From positions 620,001 to 684,000 of the forward strand of contig NZ_JAGIOG010000001.1 of the NCBI RefSeq assembly GCF_017876595.1: DNA of 64,000 nt. Direction: 5' to 3'. The notes beneath the pieces are model-generated. The model saw only the letters and a list, made by a program, of their open reading frames with translations, made no database searches and was not told the origin of the DNA. Source of the stretch: Aeromicrobium fastidiosum. Its GTDB lineage: Bacteria > Actinomycetota > Actinomycetes > Propionibacteriales > Nocardioidaceae. A program made the position numbers and the translations under genes. Positions 49,477 through 57,053 of this stretch are shown here, in pieces (the stretch's first letter is position 1; each line of letters begins with the position of its first letter).

Positions 49477-50693
49477 GCGGGTGCCTTGGTGACGGCCCAC
49501 TGCATGACGGCGCGCGCGGGCGTCCATCCCGTGAAGGTGCCGATGGGGGCTGCGTGCTCGACGTGCAGGCGGGTCAGCTCGCCGCCCAGTGTCGCGTAGC
49601 GGTGGGCGAGCAGCGCCTCGGTCTCGAGGGTGACGCCGTGGACGACGAGTCGTCCGCCCGGCAGCAGGGCGTCCCAGCAGGCATCGAGCAGGCCGTCCTC
49701 GGTGGCACCCCCTCCGATGAAGATCGCGTCCGGCGCCTCGAGGCCCTCGAGCGCCTCGGGCGCGCGGCCCGTGACGACCCGCAAGGCCGGGACGCCGAGG
49801 GTCGCGGCGTTGCGGACGATGCGCCCGGCCCGGTCGTCGCGGGCCTCGATCGCGATCGCCCGGCACGTCGGGTGGGCGCGGAGCCACTCGATGCCGACCG
49901 ATCCGGCACCGGCACCGACGTCCCACATCAGCTGCCCGGGCACGGGGGCCAGCCGCGCGAGGGCGGACGCGCGGACGTCCCGCTTGGTGATCTGTCCGTC
50001 GTGCTCGAAGGCGTCCTCGGGCAGTCCCGCGACGAAGCCCAGGGGCCGCGCACCCGAGCTGACCAGCTCGACCGCGACGACGTTGAGGGCGGGCATCGCC
50101 TCGTCGCGCCAGGAGGCGGCGACCCCGTCGACCCGGGCCTCGTCGGCCGATCCCAGGTCTGACAGCACCGTCATGGGGCTGCCGCCATAGCCGGCCGCGG
50201 TCAGCAGCGCGGCGACCTCGGCCGGCGTGGACCCGTCGGACGACAGCACCAGCAGCCGCAGCCCGGGGGCGAGCGAGCGTGCCACGAGGTGCGGGTCGCG
50301 GCCCACGAGCGTCACGACCTCGGTCGACTCCGCCGACCACCGCATGCGGGCCCGGGCGAGCGCGACCGACGACAGCGCCGGGACGACCGTCACGGCGTCC
50401 TTGCCCAGCAGGTCGACCAGCGTCGTCGCGATGCCCGACACGAGGGGGTCGCCGGAGGCCAGGGCGACGACGTCGTAGCCGTCGAACTGCGCCAGCAGCG
50501 GCGGCAGCGCCTCCAGCAGCGGTGACGGCCAGGCCTGGCGGATCTGCTCCGGCACGTCGGGGAGCATCGCCAGGTGTCGCTCGCCGCCCAGCACGACCGC
50601 CGCGCCGTCGACCAGCTCCCGCGCCGCCGCGGACAGACCGCTCCAGCCGTCCGCGCCGATACCGACGACCGTCACCCGTGTGCTCACAGGCAT
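49473..50693 (-). CDS. cobL: Precorrin-6B C5,15-methyltransferase CobL (CbiE-CbiT)
   Basis: A 406-residue bifunctional enzyme that methylates C5 and C15 and decarboxylates the C12 acetate to give precorrin-8X. Residues 1-200 are the CbiE-like domain (V-T-V-V-G-I-G-A-D-G-W, A-L-A-S-G-D-P-L-V-S-G-I). Residues 215-406 are the CbiT-like SAM methylase (H-D-G-Q-I-T-K-R-D-V-R-A, M-W-D-V-G-A-G-A-G-S-V-G-I-E-W, I-F-I-G-G-G-A). It leads a short operon with cobM. Upstream are two palindromic repeats, and no riboswitch is seen. Confidence 0.94.
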   Translation of the reverse strand: MPVSTRVTVVGIGADGWSGLSAAARELVDGAAVVLGGERHLAMLPDVPEQIRQAWPSPLLEALPPLLAQFDGYDVVALASGDPLVSGIATTLVDLLGKDAVTVVPALSSVALARARMRWSAESTEVVTLVGRDPHLVARSLAPGLRLLVLSSDGSTPAEVAALLTAAGYGGSPMTVLSDLGSADEARVDGVAASWRDEAMPALNVVAVELVSSGARPLGFVAGLPEDAFEHDGQITKRDVRASALARLAPVPGQLMWDVGAGAGSVGIEWLRAHPTCRAIAIEARDDRAGRIVRNAATLGVPALRVVTGRAPEALEGLEAPDAIFIGGGATEDGLLDACWDALLPGGRLVVHGVTLETEALLAHRYATLGGELTRLHVEHAAPIGTFTGWTPARAVMQWAVTKAPA

Positions 50694-50743
50694 CGACGAT
50701 ATCCCGCTTCGGCCGGACAGGATGTCGCCGACCGGGGGGACCC

Positions 50744-50853
50744 ATCTTTCGGCGTTCCGGTAGCCGGAGCCGCGTCAACGCAGAAAGATCAGTCGTCCTC
50801 GGACGGAATGTTTCGACGTTCCTGCAGCCAGGGCACCGCGAACGCAGAAAGAT
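50744..50853. repeat. Two tandem copies of a palindromic repeat
   Basis: Unit 1 (50744-50789) runs from atctttcggcgttcc to aacgcagaaagat; unit 2 (50810-50853) runs from gtttcgacgttcc to gaacgcagaaagat. In each, the left end is nearly the reverse complement of the right end, so each can fold into a hairpin. The copies are directly repeated 20 bp apart between the divergent cobL and membrane-protein genes. They look like REP/BIME-type intergenic elements. Confidence 0.75.
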
Positions 50854-50893
50854 CGGTGAGCCTCGGGGCCACCGACTCGCCTACTCTGCTGGC

Positions 50894-51544
50894 ATGCAGC
50901 CCAACAAGGCCGTCTCCCGTTGGGGCTTCATGGCGTCGCTGGTGACGGCTGCCCTCGTCCTCGCCACGGTCTCGGTGGCATTCATCGGCTTCGCCGTGAT
51001 CGCCGGCACTGGGGGGACCGAGGACGGCACGATGCGCGAGCACGCGTGCGTCACGATCGGGTCCGACGACCGCATGACCGAGGACGACTTCGCGCGGGAC
51101 GGATCGCTCCTGCGCGCCACCGACCGCGAGACCGTCTGCCGCCCCTACGACGCCCTCGGTCACCCGCGCCTGGTGCAGGCGCTCGTCGACGTGCGACCCC
51201 TCCCGATCGTCCTGGCCGCCCTGGCCTGCCTGATCGGCCTGCGGCGGGTCGTCGAGGGCACGCGGGACGACGGCCCGTTCAGCACCGAGGCCGTCCACCG
51301 TCTCAGGCGGCTGCGCCCGTGGGCGACCGCGTACGCCCTCGCCGGTGCCACCGTCTACTGGGCGCTGGGCGGGGTGGCCAACGACGTCGTCGCCGACGCG
51401 AGCTGGCCCAGCGACGTCGGCTTGTTCTGGCCCGCGATCGGCACCTACGTCGCGTTCACGATCGGCGTCGCCGTCTTCGATCTCGGCACCTCCCAGCGCA
51501 TGGACGCCCACGAGCGGGGGCGCAGCAGCGCCGGGGACGCCTAG
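50894..51544 (+). CDS. Membrane protein, DUF2975-like
   Basis: A 216-residue integral membrane protein with four hydrophobic segments (about 12-38, 93-112, 137-158 and 176-197). The pattern R-P-L-P-I-V-L-A-A-L-A-C-L-I-G-L and the D-D-G-P-F-S-x-E-A-V segment before TM3 resemble the DUF2975 family. Its external loop between TM1 and TM2 has two cysteines. The ATG at 50894 is the best start. The function is unknown. A large hairpin follows the stop. Confidence 0.65.
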   Translation: MQPNKAVSRWGFMASLVTAALVLATVSVAFIGFAVIAGTGGTEDGTMREHACVTIGSDDRMTEDDFARDGSLLRATDRETVCRPYDALGHPRLVQALVDVRPLPIVLAALACLIGLRRVVEGTRDDGPFSTEAVHRLRRLRPWATAYALAGATVYWALGGVANDVVADASWPSDVGLFWPAIGTYVAFTIGVAVFDLGTSQRMDAHERGRSSAGDA

Positions 51545-51560
51545 TCCCGCGCCGCAGCAG

Positions 51561-51610
51561 GAGGTGGATCCGCAACCGTGTCGGCGCTGAGACGGTTGCA
51601 GATCCACCTC
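51561..51610. terminator. Long hairpin (terminator or palindromic repeat)
   Basis: Arms gaggtggatccgcaaccgt (51561-51579) and acggttgcagatccacctc (51592-51610) pair at 18 of 19 positions around a 12-nt loop. It follows the membrane-protein stop and precedes the cobalamin riboswitch. It could separate the two transcripts, but without a T-run it may equally be a dispersed palindromic repeat. Confidence 0.65.
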
Positions 51611-51639
51611 CCGGGTGGGCGCATGGACGCACCGCGACC

Positions 51640-51795
51640 GTTACCCTTGCGAGCAGAAGGCTCGAGGTGCCCCGCGAGGGGAGAATCGGGAAGCCGGTGA
51701 GAATCCGGCACAGGGCCCGCTGCGGTGACCGAGGCACAGACCTCGGAAGTCCGAAGACCGGCCTCGCGCCTGACCGGCGGACGCAACCGCGTCCG
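51640..51795 (+). promoter_or_regulatory. Cobalamin riboswitch upstream of chlID-cobO-cobBC-cobA
   Basis: The leader contains gggaagccggtgagaatccg, gcacagggcccgctgcggtg (B12-box region), and cggaagtccgaagaccggcc, in the order of an adenosylcobalamin riboswitch. It lies 30 bp before the chlID start and should control the coupled run chlID-cobO-cobBC-cobA-phosphatase. Ends are approximate. Confidence 0.93.
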
Positions 51796-51826
51796 GCGGA
51801 CGTCGGCAGACGAGCGGGAGCCCCAC

Positions 51827-53902
51827 ATGCCACAGCACTACCCCTTCAGCGCCGTGGTCGGATCCGACGACATGGCGCTCGCCCTGACCCTCTCCACGAT
51901 CTCGCCGGCCATCGGTGGCGTACTGGTGCGCGGCGAGAAGGGCACCGCCAAGTCGACGATGGTGCGCGCCCTCGCCTCGATCCTGCCGCCGATCGACGTC
52001 ATCGCCGGCGACCGGTTCTCGTCCGATCCCCGCGAGGCACGACCGCTCTCGCCCGACGGCCCCTTCGCCCCTGACGCGGACGTCGAGACGCGCCCCGTCC
52101 GTCTCGTCGAGCTGCCCGTCGGTGCCACCGAGGACCGCGTGCTCGGCTCGCTGCACCTCGAGAAGGCCCTGTCGGAGGGAGTCACGGAGTACGAGCCCGG
52201 CCTGCTGGCCCGCGCGCACCGCGGCATCCTCTACGTCGACGAGGTCAACCTGCTGCACGACCACCTGGTCGACCTGCTGCTCGATGCCGCCGCGATGGGA
52301 CGCTCGACGGTCGAGCGCGACGGCGTCTCGGTCGAGCACGCCGCGCGCTTCGTGCTCGTGGGCACGATGAACCCCGAGGAGGGCGAGCTGCGGCCCCAGC
52401 TGCTCGACCGGTTCGGGCTGACGGTCGAGGTCGCCGCGCCGCGCGACCCCGCCACCCGGGTCGAGGTCGTCCGCCGCCGCCTCGCCTACGAGACCGACCC
52501 CGACGCGTTCGCGGCCCGCTTCGCCGACGACGAGGCGTCGCTGACCGATCGCATCCAGGCCGCGCAGAAGCTCGTCGAGCAGGTCGATCTGAGCGACTGG
52601 GCGCTGCTCAAGATCGCCGAGGTCTGCGCCGCGTTCGAGGTCGACGGCATGCGCGCCGACATCGTCACGGCCCGTGCCGCCTCGGCCCACGCCGCATGGA
52701 ACGGACGCACTGCCGTCACACGCGACGACATCCGCGCCGCGGCCCGTCTGGCCCTGCCGCACCGCCGGCGCCGCAACCCGTTCGACGCCCCCGGCATCGA
52801 CGAGGACCTGCTCGACCGCATCCTCGGCGACGACGAGCCCGAGCCGCCGGTGCCGGACGGAGACGGCGAAGCCGAAGCCGACGAAGACGCTGGGCCTGAC
52901 GTTTCTGCAGACACGCCGTCGGCGAGTCCGTCAGAACGTCAGGGCCACGGTGAGGGCGAGCCGCAGGCTCAGAACCCGACGCCCCCGCAGGCCGCATCCG
53001 ACCAGGCGCAGGGCGAGGCAGACAGCTCAGCGGGCGAAGCAGACAGCTCGGCCGATCAGACCGCCGGCGGCACCGAGGACGTGACCGTCGCGTCCGCACA
53101 GCAGCCCTACCGTCCCAAGCTGTTCACGGTGGGCGGCACCGGTGCCGGCGAGTCGGGACGTCGCTCGCGGGCCATCACCGAGACCGGCCGACGCATCGGT
53201 GCCGCGCCTCGCACCGGCCAGGGCGGCTCGATCCACCTCACCGAGACGATCCGCGCCGCCGCGCCGCACCAGCTCGCCCGCGGCAGGGCGACCGGCTCGG
53301 GCGGGCTCGACTTCCGGGCGTCCGACCTGCGCCTCGCGATCAAGGAGGGCCACGAGTCCAACCTGATCCTGTTCTGCGTCGACGCCTCCGGCTCGATGGC
53401 CGCGCGCCGCCGCATGGAGCAGGTCAAGACCGCGATCCTGTCGCTGCTGATGGACGCCTACCAGCGCCGCGACAAGGTCGGGCTCATCACGTTCCGCGCC
53501 GACGGGGCCGATCTCGCCCTGCCACCCACCGGATCGATCGACATCGCCGCAGCGCGCCTCGCCGACCTCCCTGCCGGCGGACGCACCCCGCTGGCCGAGG
53601 CCCTGCTCAAGACGGCGGACGTCCTGCGGCTCGAGCGGGTGCGCGATCCCCGCCGGCGTCCGCTGCTCGTCGTCATCACCGACGGTCGGGCGACGTACGG
53701 CGACCGTGCCCTCGAGCGAGCGCACCAGGTCGCGGCTCACCTCGGCGCGACCGGCGTCGCAAGCCTCGTGATCGACTGCGAGACCGGAAAGTTCAAGATG
53801 GGTCTCGCCCTCCAGCTCGCCGACCACCTGATGGCCGAGTACGTCCCGCTGGGCGAGGTGAGCGCCTCGGCGCTCACCGAGGTCGTGAAGGGAGCGGCCT
53901 GA
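51827..53902 (+). CDS. ChlI-ChlD fused chelatase subunit for CobN
   Basis: A 691-residue magnesium-chelatase-like protein. Residues 1-330 are an AAA+ ATPase with Walker A GEKGTAKST (35-43) and Walker B I-L-Y-V-D-E-V-N-L-L (134-143). About 340-430 is an acidic, Pro/Gln/Ser-rich linker with internal repeats (G-E-A-D-S-S-A twice). The C-terminal part is a VWA domain with the MIDAS motif D-A-S-G-S near residue 518 and T at I-T-D-G-R. It is expected to energise CobN for cobalt insertion. The ATG at 51827 follows a cobalamin riboswitch. A palindromic element in the linker is shared with cobBC. Confidence 0.92.
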   Translation: MPQHYPFSAVVGSDDMALALTLSTISPAIGGVLVRGEKGTAKSTMVRALASILPPIDVIAGDRFSSDPREARPLSPDGPFAPDADVETRPVRLVELPVGATEDRVLGSLHLEKALSEGVTEYEPGLLARAHRGILYVDEVNLLHDHLVDLLLDAAAMGRSTVERDGVSVEHAARFVLVGTMNPEEGELRPQLLDRFGLTVEVAAPRDPATRVEVVRRRLAYETDPDAFAARFADDEASLTDRIQAAQKLVEQVDLSDWALLKIAEVCAAFEVDGMRADIVTARAASAHAAWNGRTAVTRDDIRAAARLALPHRRRRNPFDAPGIDEDLLDRILGDDEPEPPVPDGDGEAEADEDAGPDVSADTPSASPSERQGHGEGEPQAQNPTPPQAASDQAQGEADSSAGEADSSADQTAGGTEDVTVASAQQPYRPKLFTVGGTGAGESGRRSRAITETGRRIGAAPRTGQGGSIHLTETIRAAAPHQLARGRATGSGGLDFRASDLRLAIKEGHESNLILFCVDASGSMAARRRMEQVKTAILSLLMDAYQRRDKVGLITFRADGADLALPPTGSIDIAAARLADLPAGGRTPLAEALLKTADVLRLERVRDPRRRPLLVVITDGRATYGDRALERAHQVAAHLGATGVASLVIDCETGKFKMGLALQLADHLMAEYVPLGEVSASALTEVVKGAA
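52889..52944. repeat. Palindromic element copy 1, in frame in chlID linker
   Basis: Arms cgctgggcctgacgtttctg and a degenerate cagaacgtcaggg flank the core gacacgccgtcggcgagtc (52910-52928). The 19-bp core and the left arm recur at 55994-56056 inside cobBC, in the same reading frame. It encodes G-P-D-V-S-A-D-T-P-S-A-S-P-S-E-R-Q in the AAA-VWA linker. The right arm is less complete than in copy 2. Confidence 0.85.
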
Positions 53903-54516
53903 TGCCCCAAGGCGTCCCCCTCACCGTCCCTGACGACGGCCTCACGACCAAGCAGCGCCGCAACCGTCCGCTCGTGATGGTCCACACGGGCGCGGGCAAG
54001 GGCAAGTCGACCGCCGCGTTCGGCATGGCGATGCGCGCGTGGAACCAGGGCTGGGACATCGGCGTCTTCCAGTTCGTCAAGTCGGCCAAGTGGCGCATCG
54101 GCGAGCAGACCGTGCTCGAGCGCCTCGCCGAGCTGCACGACACGACCGGCGTCGGCGGGCCCGTCGAGTGGCACAAGATGGGCTCCGGCTGGAGCTGGTC
54201 GCGCAAGGAGGGCTCCGACGACGACCACGCCGCCGACGCCGCCGAGGGCTGGGCCGAGGTCAAGCGCCGCATCGCCGAAGAACGCCATGATCTCTACGTG
54301 CTCGACGAGTTCACCTACCCGATGAAGTGGGGCTGGGTCGATGTCGACGACGTCGTCGAGACGCTCGTGAACCGTCCCGGACGTCAGTACGTCGTCATCA
54401 CGGGACGTCACGCCGACCCCAAGCTCGTCGAGATCGCCGACCTCGTCACGGAGATGCAGCACGTCAAGCACCCCTTCGACAACGGTCAGAAGGGTCAGCG
54501 AGGCATCGAATGGTGA
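53902..54516 (+). CDS. cobO: Cob(I)yrinic acid a,c-diamide adenosyltransferase CobO
   Basis: A 204-residue corrinoid adenosyltransferase of the CobA/CobO/BtuR type, which attaches the 5'-deoxyadenosyl group from ATP to Co(I) corrinoids. It has the P-loop M-V-H-T-G-A-G-K-G-K-S-T-A-A-F near residue 26, V-F-Q-F-V-K, L-Y-V-L-D-E-F-T-Y-P and the C-terminal F-D-N-G-Q-K-G-Q-R-G-I-E-W. The ATG shares one base with the chlID stop (TGATG). Confidence 0.95.
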   Translation: MPQGVPLTVPDDGLTTKQRRNRPLVMVHTGAGKGKSTAAFGMAMRAWNQGWDIGVFQFVKSAKWRIGEQTVLERLAELHDTTGVGGPVEWHKMGSGWSWSRKEGSDDDHAADAAEGWAEVKRRIAEERHDLYVLDEFTYPMKWGWVDVDDVVETLVNRPGRQYVVITGRHADPKLVEIADLVTEMQHVKHPFDNGQKGQRGIEW

Positions 54517-57053
54517 GCACGCCGACCTCCCGCACTCTGCCCCGCCTGGTGATCGCCGCGCCCGCTTCGGGTCACGGCAAGACCACGGTCGCAACGGGAC
54601 TCATGGCCGCGCTGACCCGCGCGGGTCACGACGTCTCGTGCCACAAGGTCGGCCCTGACTACATCGACCCGGGCTATCACGCACTGGCCACGGGCAAGCC
54701 GGGCCGCAACCTCGACCCGCACATGGTCGGCGAGCACCGGCTCGTGCCGCTGCTGCTCCACGGTGCCGGAGTCGGCAGTGACCGACCCGCCGACGTCGCG
54801 ATCGTCGAGGGCGTCATGGGGCTGTACGACGGGCAGATCGGCGGCAACGGCTTCTCGTCCACGGCGCACGTCGCGACCGTCACGCAGACCCCCGTCGTCC
54901 TCGTCGTCGACATCTCGCACGCCTCTCGCTCGATCGCGGCCGTCGTGCAGGGCATGGTCGCGTTCGACCCGTCGGTGCGCATCGTCGGCGTCATCGTCAA
55001 CAAGGCGGGCTCGGCGCGTCACGCGGGCGAGGTCGTCAGCGCGCTCGAGTCGACCGGCGTGCCGGTGCTCGGGGTGCTCCAGCGCGACGACGGCATCGTC
55101 GCGCCGTCGCGGCACCTGGGGCTCGTGCCCGCCGACGAGCGGGACGACGCGGCGCACGCCCTCGACCGGCTCGCCGACCAGATCGCCGAGCGCATCGACC
55201 TCGACCAGCTGCTGGCCCTGGCCCGCACCGCCCCCGACCTCGACGTCGAGCCCTGGGACCCGGCCACGGAGGTCCACCCGCCGGGCGGTGCACTGGCGTC
55301 CACTTCGTCCGGCGTTCTGGACGCTGACGCACCGCTCAGCGGGGGCGGTGCGGGAGCGTCCAAGCCCGTCGTCGCGATGGCGGGCGGACGGGCGTTCACG
55401 TTCCGCTACGCCGAGACCGAGGAGCTGCTGCGTGCAGCCGGCTGCGACGTCGTGACGTTCGACCCGCTGACCGACGAGACCCTGCCCGAGGGCACCGCGG
55501 GCCTCTACCTCGGCGGCGGCTTCCCCGAGGTGCACGCCGCGGGCCTCGCCGCCAATGCTCCCCTGCGCGACGCCCTGCGCGATGCCGTCGAGTCGGGGAT
55601 GCCGACCGTCGCCGAGTGCGCCGGCCTGCTCTATCTGTGCCGCTCGGTCGACGGCGTCCCCATGGTCGGGGCCATCGACGCCGATGCCGTCATGAGCCCG
55701 CGACTCACGCTGTCGTACCGGTCCGTCGTCGTGCCGACCGACCAGCTGATGGGCGTCGCCGGCACCCGGGTGACAGGCCACGAGTTCCACCGCACCAAGC
55801 TCGTCGACGCGGTCGAGCAGTCGACGGCGGCGTGGCTGCTGGAGGGGGACGGGCACGGCATCGGCTCCGACACCCTGCACGCGTCGTACCTGCACACCCA
55901 CTGGGCCGGCCACCCACGGATCGCCCAGCGCTTCGCCGACGCCGTCCACGCCCATAAGCCCACGGCGGCCGCGCCCCGACCCTCCCCCGTCCCCGCTGGG
56001 CCTGACGTTCTGACCGACACGCCGTCGGCGAGTCTGCAGAATCGTCAGGCCCAGCGCGAAGGGCTGGCGTTTCATGGGGATGCCGAGCTCGCGGAGGGGC
56101 TCCTCGACTTCGCGGTCAACATCCACGACGACCCCCGTCCCACGTGGCTCGACGAGGCCCTGCGCGTCGACGTCGGCTCGTACCCCGACGCCGCAGAGGC
56201 CGAGCGGGCGGTCGCCCGACGACACGGACGCGCCGATCACGAGGTGCTGGCCACGGCCGGTGCCGCCGAGGCGTTCATGCTGGTCGCCCGCATGCGGGCC
56301 TGGAAGCGCCCGGTCGTCGTGCACCCGCAGTTCACCGAGCCCGATGCGGCACTGCTGGCTGCAGGCCACCCGCCGCACCACGTGGTCTGCGACCCGGCCA
56401 ACGGCTTCGCGCTCGATCCGACCCTGGTGCCGTCCGACGCCGACCTGGTCGTGATCGGCAATCCCACCAACCCGACCAGCGTCCTGCACCCCGCCCAGAC
56501 GATCCGGATGCTGCTGCGGCCCGATCGCGTCGTCGTGGTCGACGAGGCGTTCATGGACTCCGTTCCCGGCGAGCAGCACTCCCTGGCCGGCACCCACCTG
56601 CCCGGTCTGCTGGTCGTGCGGAGCCTCACGAAGCTGTGGTCGATCCCCGGCGTCCGCGCGGGCTACGTGCTCGGTGCTGCCCACCTGCTCGACGAGCTGC
56701 GCACCCAGCAGTCGCCGTGGTCGGTGTCGGCCCAGGCGATCGCCGCGATGACCGCGACGACGTCGGAGCAGGCCCTGGCCGAGGCGGCCCGCCGCACGAC
56801 CCGCATCGCCCAGCACAGGGCCGTCCTGACCGACGGCCTCGCCGAGCTCGGCATCCCGTTCGTGGCACCGTCGGCGCCGTTCGTGCTGGCACGACCGGGC
56901 CGCGGCAGCCACGAGAAGCTGCGGACGGCCGGATACGCCGTGCGGAGGGCCGACACGTTCCCGGGCCTGGACGACTCGTGGGTGCGCATCGCGGTGCGGC
57001 GTCCCGACACGACCCGCAAGCTGCTGGCCACGATGAGGGTGGAGCTGTCATGA
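54510..57053 (+). CDS. cobBC: CobB-CobC fusion (a,c-diamide synthase + aminotransferase-like)
   Basis: An 847-residue fusion. Residues 1-250 are the CobB ATP domain (L-V-I-A-A-P-A-S-G-H-G-K-T-T-V-A-T-G-L). About 287-480 are its class I glutamine amidotransferase domain with catalytic Cys in T-V-A-E-C-A-G-L-L-Y. About 520-847 are a CobC/CobD-like PLP enzyme (class I/II aminotransferase fold, PLP lysine K708 in R-S-L-T-K-L-W-S-I-P-G) making the aminopropanol arm. CobB amidates the a and c side chains. Both the internal CobB linker and the CobB-CobC junction consist of palindromic inserts. It overlaps the cobO stop; GTG 54513 is an alternative start. Confidence 0.92.
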   Translation: MVSTPTSRTLPRLVIAAPASGHGKTTVATGLMAALTRAGHDVSCHKVGPDYIDPGYHALATGKPGRNLDPHMVGEHRLVPLLLHGAGVGSDRPADVAIVEGVMGLYDGQIGGNGFSSTAHVATVTQTPVVLVVDISHASRSIAAVVQGMVAFDPSVRIVGVIVNKAGSARHAGEVVSALESTGVPVLGVLQRDDGIVAPSRHLGLVPADERDDAAHALDRLADQIAERIDLDQLLALARTAPDLDVEPWDPATEVHPPGGALASTSSGVLDADAPLSGGGAGASKPVVAMAGGRAFTFRYAETEELLRAAGCDVVTFDPLTDETLPEGTAGLYLGGGFPEVHAAGLAANAPLRDALRDAVESGMPTVAECAGLLYLCRSVDGVPMVGAIDADAVMSPRLTLSYRSVVVPTDQLMGVAGTRVTGHEFHRTKLVDAVEQSTAAWLLEGDGHGIGSDTLHASYLHTHWAGHPRIAQRFADAVHAHKPTAAAPRPSPVPAGPDVLTDTPSASLQNRQAQREGLAFHGDAELAEGLLDFAVNIHDDPRPTWLDEALRVDVGSYPDAAEAERAVARRHGRADHEVLATAGAAEAFMLVARMRAWKRPVVVHPQFTEPDAALLAAGHPPHHVVCDPANGFALDPTLVPSDADLVVIGNPTNPTSVLHPAQTIRMLLRPDRVVVVDEAFMDSVPGEQHSLAGTHLPGLLVVRSLTKLWSIPGVRAGYVLGAAHLLDELRTQQSPWSVSAQAIAAMTATTSEQALAEAARRTTRIAQHRAVLTDGLAELGIPFVAPSAPFVLARPGRGSHEKLRTAGYAVRRADTFPGLDDSWVRIAVRRPDTTRKLLATMRVELS
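55296..55361. repeat. Overlapping palindromes in the internal CobB linker
   Basis: Arms gcgtcca (55296-55302)/tggacgc (55318-55324) form one hairpin. A second set, ggacgct (55319-55325)/agcgtcc (55355-55361) with inner gcaccgc/gcggtgc, forms an alternative nested hairpin. The segment encodes a Gly/Ala/Ser-rich linker between the CobB ATPase and amidotransferase domains. Confidence 0.65.
55994..56056. repeat. Palindromic element copy 2 at the CobB-CobC junction
   Basis: A 63-bp inverted repeat: left arm cgctgggcctgacgttctg, right arm cagaatcgtcaggcccagcg (one-base indel), core gacacgccgtcggcgagtc (56016-56034). It is the same element as 52889-52944 and is read in the same frame, encoding A-G-P-D-V-L-T-D-T-P-S-A-S-L-Q-N-R-Q-A-Q. 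It forms exactly the junction between the CobB and CobC parts. Confidence 0.9.

Noticed and set aside
53023..53060. Direct repeat in chlID as a mobile element
   Set aside because: It is a short tandem duplication (G-E-A-D-S-S-A twice) in low-complexity linker, best explained by slippage.
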